Assembly: GCA_021295965.1 (NCBI GenBank)
Contig: JAGWBI010000033.1
Location: 439-41,270, forward strand
Reading direction: 5' to 3'
From: Dehalococcoidia bacterium
Lineage (GTDB): Bacteria; Chloroflexota; Dehalococcoidia; Lucifugimonadales; UBA3495
Length of the DNA: 40,832 nucleotides
Shown here: one piece after another, positions 8,835-16,017 of the stretch
Position numbering within the stretch: position 1 is the stretch's first letter
Layout of the letters: each line of letters starts with the position of its first letter
Made by a program: the position numbers and the translations under genes
Notes under the pieces: generated by a model
Seen by the model: only the letters and a program-made list of their open reading frames with translations
Databases searched by the model: none
What the model was told of the DNA's origin: nothing

Positions 8835-9422
8835 ATGGCTACTTATACTCAATACTTACCCTCGATTGATGAATTGGTCAGCCGTGGCTGGATCATCGTT
8901 TACGATGAAGACGCCGATGATGCCGTTGCAATCAGGTCGGTTATACGTCGGTGGGGTCAATTGACCTGGGCTAAACAAACCTACTACCGCGCCAAGTACG
9001 GTTTTGACGAAAGGGGTGTACTGGACATAAGCCTGCCGCTGGTCAAAGTGGCTCCCGGCCCGCGTACTGGCTGCTTTTACCCCAACACTAACGTCAACCC
9101 CGGCGAGTTCCCCACACCGGATGTTTCTATGCAGGGCTCAGATAACCGCTTGAAAGCAATCTTGGAGAGGAGTCGCATTGCGGTGCATCGCAACCGCTAT
9201 GATGATTCGGCTCTGACGCACGTTGGCCCGGACAACACGCTGATCCTCACTAACGCGGCCGGATGGGGGCCACCACGAACCGAACCTTACGGCTATGCCG
9301 AGCTGGATGATAGATATATTTGTCTTTGGGAATACAGTCTCGATACCTGGGGTACCGAGGCTCCATGGTGGGCAGACCCGGATGACTACGAGCATTGCAC
9401 ATTCTGGTATGGAGATCCCTAA
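8835..9422 (+). CDS. Unknown 195-residue protein, first gene of nuclease cassette
   Basis: Not recognised. A soluble-looking protein of 195 residues, rich in Tyr, Trp and Asp (for example WGTEAPWWADPDDYEHCTFW near the C-terminus), with no signal peptide or membrane segment. It starts at ATG 8835 behind GAGGCAGG. It has no methyltransferase motifs (no PCQ, no DPPY/NPPY-type motif), so it is not an obvious modification enzyme. Its stop ends two bases before the HNH gene, which suggests a common transcript and translational coupling. Base composition is lower in GC than the flanking FtsX genes, as in the next two genes. A regulator, immunity factor or accessory subunit are possible roles, but nothing in the sequence shows it. 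Confidence 0.65.
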   Translation: MATYTQYLPSIDELVSRGWIIVYDEDADDAVAIRSVIRRWGQLTWAKQTYYRAKYGFDERGVLDISLPLVKVAPGPRTGCFYPNTNVNPGEFPTPDVSMQGSDNRLKAILERSRIAVHRNRYDDSALTHVGPDNTLILTNAAGWGPPRTEPYGYAELDDRYICLWEYSLDTWGTEAPWWADPDDYEHCTFWYGDP

Positions 9423-9424
9423 CT

Positions 9425-10192
9425 ATGCCTGCGGCATCCGGCTGGACACGGCAGCAATTGTTAGTGGCTTTTGCGCTGTACTGCCGCTTGCCCTTTGGAA
9501 GATTGCATTACCGGAACCCGGAAATCGTCCGGTTTGCGAATGCCATCGGGCGGTCTCCATCGGCGTTAGCAATGAAGCTCACCAACATTGCGAGCCTAGA
9601 CCCGGCAATTACATCCACAGGCCGCGCCGGGTTGAGAGGGGCATCAGCTAATGACCGCGCAATGTGGGAGGAAATGCAAAGCGATTGGGAAGGTTTTGCG
9701 GTGGAGTCCCAGCGGGCCGTTGGTGAAGCGATGGATGCGGCAGAGCCTGATGACGAAGTCGTGGGAGAAGCGGATGCGGACCGTGTTGGAGAGGACCGAG
9801 CCACGCAGACCACGACGCGCATCGGTCAAAGTTTCTTCCGTGCAACAGTATTAAGCGCTTATAACGGACGATGTTGCATCACCGGATTGTCCTTGCCCAC
9901 TTTGCTAAGAGCAGGCCACATCATTCCTTGGCACGTTGATAAATCTAACCGGGTGAACCCTAGAAACGGTCTGCTACTGTCTGTGTTGCACGAGAGGGCT
10001 TTCGACGCCGGCCTGATTACCATTAACGACGATATGACGGTTCGCGTATCCTGTAGGCAGGCCGTGGACAACGACGATTTCTACACAACGTCCGTCTCAC
10101 GATATGATCAACAGCCGATTAATCTTCCTGAAAAATTTGGCCCTGATCAAAAGTTTCTCGCTTATCACCGAGAAAACATCTTTCAACAATAA
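9425..10192 (+). CDS. HNH endonuclease (HNH_2 type) with N-terminal specificity-like domain
   Basis: A 255-residue putative DNA endonuclease. Residues 7-60 (WTRQQLLVAFALYCRLPFG, RNPEIVRFANAIGRSPSALA, KLTNIASLDP) form the helical N-terminal domain common in a family of putative HNH restriction enzymes. An acidic linker (about 100-130) follows. The C-terminal HNH_2 domain has CCITG (150-154), AGHIIPWH (163-170), NPRNGLLL (178-185) and LHERAFDAG (188-196), giving the expected H165, N181 and H189. ATG 9425 is chosen because GGAG at 9411-9414 lies 10 bases upstream and the previous gene stops at 9422. It sits between the unknown gene and an EcoRII-C nuclease on the same strand, in AT-richer DNA (one 60-base line at 10081 counts 42% GC). 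Confidence 0.85.
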   Translation: MPAASGWTRQQLLVAFALYCRLPFGRLHYRNPEIVRFANAIGRSPSALAMKLTNIASLDPAITSTGRAGLRGASANDRAMWEEMQSDWEGFAVESQRAVGEAMDAAEPDDEVVGEADADRVGEDRATQTTTRIGQSFFRATVLSAYNGRCCITGLSLPTLLRAGHIIPWHVDKSNRVNPRNGLLLSVLHERAFDAGLITINDDMTVRVSCRQAVDNDDFYTTSVSRYDQQPINLPEKFGPDQKFLAYHRENIFQQ

Positions 10193-10203
10193 ACATATCC
10201 GAT

Positions 10204-10917
10204 ATGGTTACCCTTGCCGACGCCGTGGTTGGGCGTGGAGACGTCCGTTGCTGGCTAGCCCCTGAACAAATGCCGGAGCGGTGGCTTGAACGATTCCCAA
10301 CGCCTCAAGAGATATTTGACAGGGCATTGGCGTTGCAGGCCCATCGTGGCTTGCCAATGGACGAACGTATGATACGGTGCAGGGATTGCGAATATGCTGT
10401 TTTTCGGAGCGTTGAGCATGCTGTCGAATCCAGAGTAATTGAGGAGGGCTTCAACTCCATTGACGAGTTCCTCGCCAGAGCCCAAACGATATTGCAACGA
10501 CGTAAATCACGAGCGGGCCGGTCGCTGGAATTGCAATTGCGCGCTATTCTTGATGAGGAAAATACCGCCTACGCATTCCAGCCGACAACCGAATCCGGCA
10601 ACCACCCTGACTTCATATTCCCTTCGCAAGAGGCTTATGACGACCCGGACTATCCGGTCAGCAGATTAAGGATGCTGGCTGCCAAAACGACCGTCAGAGA
10701 ACGTTGGCGGCAAATTCTCAACGAGGCTGACCGCATTCCAGTGAAGCATCTTTTTACTCTGCAAGAAGGTATGTCGGAAAACCAATTTGCTCAGATGCGC
10801 GATGAAAACGTCCGCCTTGTGGTACCAATCCTATTGCATACTCGGTATCCGCAATCGGTGAGGGGTGAGTTGATGACACTGCAAGATTTCGTGAGCGAAA
10901 CCCGCGCCATAGCCTAA
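10204..10917 (+). CDS. EcoRII-C-type restriction endonuclease (catalytic domain form)
   Basis: A 237-residue type II restriction nuclease homologous to the C-terminal catalytic domain of EcoRII (CCWGG specificity in EcoRII). Visible blocks are RRKSRAGRSLE (99-109), NHPDFIFPSQEAY (133-145), LAAKTTVRERWRQILNEADR (158-177), HLFTLQEGMSENQ and ENVRLVVP. D136 and K161 are 25 residues apart, as are PD and AK in EcoRII, and Y145 and E174 are also at the EcoRII spacing. The N-terminal 95 residues are short, contain CRDC (59-62) and are not the EcoRII effector domain, so this resembles single-domain relatives. No cytosine methyltransferase is encoded nearby, which is unusual for this family. The start has no clear Shine-Dalgarno. 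The next FtsX gene starts six bases after its stop. Confidence 0.88.
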   Translation: MVTLADAVVGRGDVRCWLAPEQMPERWLERFPTPQEIFDRALALQAHRGLPMDERMIRCRDCEYAVFRSVEHAVESRVIEEGFNSIDEFLARAQTILQRRKSRAGRSLELQLRAILDEENTAYAFQPTTESGNHPDFIFPSQEAYDDPDYPVSRLRMLAAKTTVRERWRQILNEADRIPVKHLFTLQEGMSENQFAQMRDENVRLVVPILLHTRYPQSVRGELMTLQDFVSETRAIA

Positions 10918-10923
10918 CCAACC

Positions 10924-13900
10924 ATGACCGCAATCCTAAATCTCGGCTACGTCCTCGCCCGGCGGCGGCTGATGTCGTCCTTCCGCATCGAGCTTACGGT
11001 GCTGCTGGGCGTTACGCTGGCGGTGGTGCTGCTGTCCAGCGCGGTGGTGTTCAACGACTTGCTGGCGGAGACGGCCCTGCGCCGCGCCCTGGCCGACGCC
11101 GAGCCCAGCAACGTGAACATCTGGGTCCGAGTGTTCAACGACCTGGACGACCCGCGCACGGCCACGCCGTCCAGCGACCGTTACTTGACCAGCCACCAGT
11201 TCGTCGCTCATCGTGTGCTGCCTCCCCTGGGCGACGCCGTTGGCGCTTTATCTTTCCAGGTGGAGACCGCCACCTTCTATTTCACCGGCCGGCCCAACCT
11301 GGATTTGCCAAACGACGTGCGCCCCCGAGGACGCATGCAATACCTCTCCGGGCTGCGGGAGGGAAAGGGCACGCTGGTGCAAGGCCGTTGGCCGGAGTTG
11401 CCCGCCGATGGTGGCTATGACGACAGTACCGGCAACACCGACGACGTAGTCATTGAAGTCGCCGTGGATTCGACTGGCTTTGAGTTCCTCGACATTCCCT
11501 TGGGCGAAGGTTTCGGCATCGTTCCCGCCACCGGCGGCGACGGACAGGCCACCACTCAGGTAGTGCTGGTAGGGGTGGTCGAGCCAACCGACCCGGACGA
11601 GGAATACTGGTATCGCCGGCAAAAGTTGCTTTCATATCACGACGACGACTGGACCCTGGTGCCCATGTTCGTGGCGGAAGACGCCCTGCGCCAGCAGGTG
11701 GGACGCCGTTATCCGGGCATCTACACCAGTTCGGCCTGGTTCCTGCAGACCGACCGGGAAGGCATCCCGGCCAAGAAGGTTGACGAGCTGCAACAGTCGC
11801 TCCGACAGGTCCGCCGCAACGTGGCCAACCACCTGCCCAACGGCAGCACGTCCACCGGCCTGGCGCGAATCCTGGAAGACCATGAGGAGCAGCTGCTTCT
11901 GGCGCGCATCCCGCTGTTCCTGATGGTGTTCCTGGTCACGGGCATCCTGGCCTATTACCTGACCATCACGGCCGGCATGGTCATACGGGCGCGGGGCAGC
12001 GAAATCGCCATGCTGAAAAGCCGTGGCGCGACCACGGTGCAGATCGGCATACTGACCCTGGTGGAGGGATTGCTGCTGGCCGGTCCCGCGCTGGTTGCCG
12101 GCGCCTTGCTGTCGCCTCTATTGGCCCGAGGTTTGGGCGGGCTGGTGTTCGACGCCGAGTCCGCGGGCGCGCCGGTGTCGTTATCCTGGCAGGCTTTCGG
12201 CATGGGCGCGGCCGGCGCGGTCCTGGCGGTGGTGGTGTTGTCGCTGGCCACCCTGGCCGCTGCCAGCAAGGGCATAGTGGAGTTCCGCCAGGCCGGAGCC
12301 AGACCGGCCCGTACGCCCTTCGTTCACCGCTACTACCTGGATCTTCTGGCGCTAGCGGTCATCGCCTTCCTTTGGTGGCAGATTTCCAACCGGGGCACGG
12401 TGCTGACCCGCAGCCTGGGAGGTCGGGAGCTGGAGGTGGATTTCGCTCTGCTGCTGGGACCGGCATTGGGACTGGTCGCGCTGGGACTGCTGGTGATGCG
12501 TGTATTCCCGTTGGCGATGGGGCTGTCGGCCCGGGTGGTAGGCCCGGTGGGTCCGGGCTGGTTGGTACAGGGACTGCGCCGCATCGCCCGGGACCCCATC
12601 GCGCCGGGCAGCCTGGTTGCCCTGCTCATGCTGGCAACGGCTCTGGGCGTGGTGGGCAGCGCATTTTCGGCGACGCTGACCAAGAGCACGGACGATCGCG
12701 TGCGCTACGACGTTGGCGCTGACATACGCATACAGCACGACGGTGGGCGCATCGCCCGCGCCTTCACCGGCGCGTCCGAGATGCTGCCCGGAGGCGCCGA
12801 GGCGATGCGGACCGAAGGCAGCCTGCTCACCGAGGGATTCGGCTCCCAGCGGGTATCGGTGCTGGCCGTTGAATCGGACCGCCTGGCCGACGTGGCCTGG
12901 TGGCGAGAGGATTTCGGCGACGGCAATACGCTGCCGGAACTGATGGCCTTGATCGCACCGAACCCCAACGCGCCGGAGGGCTTGCCGTTGCCCGAGAACA
13001 TCACCGGCCTATCGCTGTGGGCGCGTACCGGCGGGCTTCAGGACCGGCTGGTCGCCGTGGCAGCAAGGCTGCGGGACGGCGCCGGTCGGCATTACGACGT
13101 CCGCATGGGCGACGTCAGCGGTCACCAATGGGAGCGGCTGGATGGAGACATTGCTCTGCGCTTGGGACGCACCGGTCGCCGCACCGAGGACGAAGACCGG
13201 CCCCGCCTGGATGTGCCTCCCTACACCCTGATCAACCTGCAAATCGTGGGGCGTACCAGCGCCGACCGACCCGGTGTGTTGTTCATGGATGGGCTCACCG
13301 CCCAAACGCCCCAGGGCGACGTGGTGATCTCCGATTTGGCCTCCGCGGCGGGTTGGAGCGTCATCGAGGACTACGTGCGACCGGGGTTGTATTCGCTGGA
13401 GACCAGCCGCAACGTGGCCCGGCCGGGGGCGCAGGGTTCAGTGGTATTCAGTTGGGCCCCCGGCGGCATTGGAGTGCCCGGCCTCCGACCCGGCGAAAAC
13501 TCGCCGCCGCTTCCGGCGGTGGTCAGCCCCGAAATCCTGGACGCCACGGGCGCAGAAGTCGGCGATGAAATCAGCCTGGGAATGTCCACCTTCGCATTGC
13601 CCCTGGTGATCACCGGCGTGGCCGAATTCTTCCCCACCGTCGATCCCAGGTCACAGCCCTTCGTAATCGCTGATCTGGGCGAGTTCGTGGACTACGCCAA
13701 CCGCCACAGCCGCCGGATTTTCGGAGGAGCCAGCGAGGTTTGGTTGGACCGGGAAATATTGCCGGGAGACCTGGAAACCGCTTTGGCCGCCGCCGATGAC
13801 GCCACGGGCCAGATATCCCAGCTGGGCGTGAACAGTGGGGAGGTAATGGTGGCGGAGGAAGAGGCGGCCCTGCGCGGGAAAGAACCGCTGGCCAACGCCG

Positions 13901-14328
13901 GTTGGGGCGGACTGTTGGTGATCATGTTCCTGGCCCTCGCCCTGGCCAGCGCCACCGGCATCGCGCTGTATTGCTGGCTGGACACCAGGGAGCGGCAGAC
14001 CGAGTTCGCCCTGCTGCGCACGCTGGGCAGCAGTCGCGGGCAACTCAACGCCGTGGTGTGGTTCAACCTCGCTGTTGTGGTCGTCGCCGGCGTGGCGGTG
14101 GGCACGTGGGCCGGAGCTCAGATCGGCGCAGCCCTGCTGCCGGTGCTGGAAGTGGCCGAGGGTGGCGTCCGCGCCACTCCGCCGCTGACCTTCGAAACCG
14201 ACTGGCGGATGCTGGCCCTGGCCTACGCCGTTCTGGCCGTGGTGAGCGTAGTGACGGTGATCTGGCTGGCATTCGTCACCAACCGGTTGGAAGTGCAACG
14301 GGTGCTGCGGGCCGGCGAAGGGGGATAG
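10924..14328 (+). CDS. Large double-FtsX-domain permease, copy 2
   Basis: 1134 residues, with helices at nearly the same positions as copy 1: about 20-42, 330-353, 375-400, 423-446, 470-487, 507-530, 560-581, then 994-1018, 1045-1068 and 1095-1118. The FtsX marker MLKSRGATTVQI follows the second helix. Two large extracytoplasmic domains (about 45-325 and 585-990) lie between the helix groups, and the late ALLRTLGSSRGQL block is typical of FtsX C-terminal bundles. It is probably a partner of copy 1 in one ABC-type complex; this is inferred from adjacency and shared layout. It begins six bases after the restriction nuclease stop and shows no ribosome site of its own, so its expression may now depend on the cassette. 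Confidence 0.85.
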   Translation: MTAILNLGYVLARRRLMSSFRIELTVLLGVTLAVVLLSSAVVFNDLLAETALRRALADAEPSNVNIWVRVFNDLDDPRTATPSSDRYLTSHQFVAHRVLPPLGDAVGALSFQVETATFYFTGRPNLDLPNDVRPRGRMQYLSGLREGKGTLVQGRWPELPADGGYDDSTGNTDDVVIEVAVDSTGFEFLDIPLGEGFGIVPATGGDGQATTQVVLVGVVEPTDPDEEYWYRRQKLLSYHDDDWTLVPMFVAEDALRQQVGRRYPGIYTSSAWFLQTDREGIPAKKVDELQQSLRQVRRNVANHLPNGSTSTGLARILEDHEEQLLLARIPLFLMVFLVTGILAYYLTITAGMVIRARGSEIAMLKSRGATTVQIGILTLVEGLLLAGPALVAGALLSPLLARGLGGLVFDAESAGAPVSLSWQAFGMGAAGAVLAVVVLSLATLAAASKGIVEFRQAGARPARTPFVHRYYLDLLALAVIAFLWWQISNRGTVLTRSLGGRELEVDFALLLGPALGLVALGLLVMRVFPLAMGLSARVVGPVGPGWLVQGLRRIARDPIAPGSLVALLMLATALGVVGSAFSATLTKSTDDRVRYDVGADIRIQHDGGRIARAFTGASEMLPGGAEAMRTEGSLLTEGFGSQRVSVLAVESDRLADVAWWREDFGDGNTLPELMALIAPNPNAPEGLPLPENITGLSLWARTGGLQDRLVAVAARLRDGAGRHYDVRMGDVSGHQWERLDGDIALRLGRTGRRTEDEDRPRLDVPPYTLINLQIVGRTSADRPGVLFMDGLTAQTPQGDVVISDLASAAGWSVIEDYVRPGLYSLETSRNVARPGAQGSVVFSWAPGGIGVPGLRPGENSPPLPAVVSPEILDATGAEVGDEISLGMSTFALPLVITGVAEFFPTVDPRSQPFVIADLGEFVDYANRHSRRIFGGASEVWLDREILPGDLETALAAADDATGQISQLGVNSGEVMVAEEEAALRGKEPLANAGWGGLLVIMFLALALASATGIALYCWLDTRERQTEFALLRTLGSSRGQLNAVVWFNLAVVVVAGVAVGTWAGAQIGAALLPVLEVAEGGVRATPPLTFETDWRMLALAYAVLAVVSVVTVIWLAFVTNRLEVQRVLRAGEGG

Positions 14329-14429
14329 TTCAGCGGCACATCCGTCAGGCGCTGCCCATCGTATCCCTTTGAAAACGGTCGCGGCGCGCATATCTTCTTT
14401 GCGCGGCGGATTTGGAGCGATCCCATCCA

Positions 14430-15461
14430 ATGCGCTTCCCCTGGGCCAACATCGCTCTGATTGTTCTGTTCGTCGCCGAATTGCTTACCGGGTATTTGGG
14501 CCTCACCCACTCCAATCCGGAATGGATCGGCGCGATGCACCTGCATCGCATCTTCGGCTTCGCCATTCTGGCCCTGTTCCTCTGGAAATCCCGCAACATC
14601 CTTGGTTCGCTGCGGACCCGGCGCAACTGGCATGTCGCGCGCGGAACGATGGTCAGCTCCATTGCCCTGCTCGCCGGACTGCTGATCGTAGTGGGCTTGG
14701 GGCTGGCCTGGAGCCACCTGGGGCCTTACGACTGGATGGGATTTTCAGGTACTACCATCCACATGAACCTGGCCTGGATGCTGATCCCCCTGCTGCTCTG
14801 GCACACCTTCCGCCACCGGATCAGCCTCCGGACCCGCTACCTGGCCGACCGCCGCCACGCACTGCGCGTTGTTGCGCTGGCGTTGGCCGGCCTGATGCTG
14901 TGGCGCACTGCTGAGTTGACCAACGTGCTGGCGGCCGGGCCGGGGGCCACCCGCCGCTACACCGGCTCTTATCCCGAAGACGGCGCCGATTTTCCCGTGA
15001 CCATGTGGCTCAACGACCGGACGCCTCACGTTGACGCGGACAGTTGGCGCGTCAGCGTGGACGGCCACGTGGCAAACCCCTTTGAGATGGGCCTTGCCGA
15101 GTTGCAAAGCTGGGAACGCAAACTCACGGCCACGCTGGATTGCACCGGTGGTTGGCACACCACCCGCGAATGGGCCGGCGTTCCGGTCACTGAGTTGCTG
15201 GCCCGGGCCCAACCCAAACCCGGCGCCGCCAGCATCACGATCCGCTCGCGCACCGGCTACTTCCGTCGTTACTCCCTGGACGAAGCAGCGCGCGCGCTGT
15301 TGGCCAGCCGAGTTGATGGCGCCCCTCTCTCAGCCGGACACGGCTTCCCCGCCCGCATGGTGGAACCCCATAAGCGCGGCTACGATTGGGTGAAATGGGT
15401 GGACTCCATCACCGTCAACGACACGGGAAAACTCTGGCAGCCGCCGTTGCCGCTGACGTAA
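14430..15461 (+). CDS. Cytochrome-b-like membrane domain fused to molybdopterin oxidoreductase (sulfite oxidase/YedY type)
   Basis: About 343 residues in two parts. Residues 1-150 form four membrane helices with histidines placed as in b-type cytochromes (HLHRIFG, TTIHMNLAWML, LLWHTFRHR). Residues about 180-343 are a sulfite-oxidase-type molybdopterin domain: WRVSVDGHVANPFEMGLAEL, then DCTGGWHTTREWAGVPV with the Mo-ligand Cys238, and AGHGFPARMVEPHKRGYDWV. The fusion puts the heme electron donor/acceptor and the Mo centre in one chain, where MsrPQ (YedYZ) uses two proteins. No Tat signal is seen, in keeping with anchoring by the b-type part. ATG 14430 is chosen over an in-frame TTG 18 bases upstream that would overlap the likely GGAG at 14414. 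The substrate is unknown. Confidence 0.85.
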   Translation: MRFPWANIALIVLFVAELLTGYLGLTHSNPEWIGAMHLHRIFGFAILALFLWKSRNILGSLRTRRNWHVARGTMVSSIALLAGLLIVVGLGLAWSHLGPYDWMGFSGTTIHMNLAWMLIPLLLWHTFRHRISLRTRYLADRRHALRVVALALAGLMLWRTAELTNVLAAGPGATRRYTGSYPEDGADFPVTMWLNDRTPHVDADSWRVSVDGHVANPFEMGLAELQSWERKLTATLDCTGGWHTTREWAGVPVTELLARAQPKPGAASITIRSRTGYFRRYSLDEAARALLASRVDGAPLSAGHGFPARMVEPHKRGYDWVKWVDSITVNDTGKLWQPPLPLT

Positions 15462-15481
15462 AAGGCACGCGTCACTCGGTA

Positions 15482-15775
15482 TTAGGACGCCGGCGCGTCC
15501 GGGGATTGCTCGGCGTTGCCATTCTCCAGTCGGCGGATACGTTCCTGCAAATCCTCGATTATAGGCTCAAGTTCAGCCCTAACCTCAGCTCGCCCTTCTT
15601 CGCGGCCCTCTTCACGGCCCTCTACCCGGCCTTCTTCGCGTTCAATACGCATACGTTTTCTAGCAAGCACCATGATGATGACCTCTGTGATGACCGTGAA
15701 AATCAGCGCCGGGATTACAGAATCTTCCGCATAAGCCCTCAAGTTGTCGTAGGCTGCCCAAAAGCCGACCCACAA
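15482..15775 (-). CDS. Small membrane/coiled-coil protein with EEGR repeats
   Basis: A 97-residue protein with one helix (VIPALIFTVITEVIIMVLA) followed by a charged stretch of GREEGREEGRAE repeats and a coiled coil ending LQERIRRLEN. It starts at TTG 15775, supported by AAGGAG at 15786-15781 with five-base spacing. That site overlaps the stop of the next small gene upstream, so the two are coupled. It converges with the oxidoreductase gene, 20 bases stop to stop. No function is recognised. Confidence 0.6.
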   Translation of the reverse strand: MWVGFWAAYDNLRAYAEDSVIPALIFTVITEVIIMVLARKRMRIEREEGRVEGREEGREEGRAEVRAELEPIIEDLQERIRRLENGNAEQSPDAPAS

Positions 15776-15786
15776 AGCCTCTCCTT

Positions 15787-15930
15787 CTAGGATGTATCAT
15801 TCCATACCGCTGCGGCGAATCTCGCCAGTGTGAAAACCGCAAAGAAGACCAACAACTCCACCGCCCAGCCCGGGAAAGCCGTGCGTTGTCGGAGATAGTC
15901 AACGATGGAGGTAAGCATGGAGTCGAGCAT
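15787..15930 (-). CDS. Very small membrane protein
   Basis: 47 residues starting MLDSMLTSIVDYL, with one hydrophobic helix (WAVELLVFFAVFTLARFAAA). The stop overlaps the ribosome site of the downstream coiled-coil gene. ATG 15918 is an alternative start; neither has a good Shine-Dalgarno. A two-gene unit of small membrane proteins is inferred from coupling. Confidence 0.45.
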   Translation of the reverse strand: MLDSMLTSIVDYLRQRTAFPGWAVELLVFFAVFTLARFAAAVWNDTS

Positions 15931-16017
15931 GGTGGGCGATTGTATCAGCCCAGGTTGGGGCGGACGCCGCCCCTGTGCTAAAATCGCCCCCAAGCATCAC
16001 CTGCAGAGAGGCAATTT

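Noticed and set aside
8835-9422. Missing methyltransferase or antitoxin of the nuclease cassette
   Set aside because: No methyltransferase motifs, no antitoxin DNA-binding fold and no known family can be seen, so no function was assigned.
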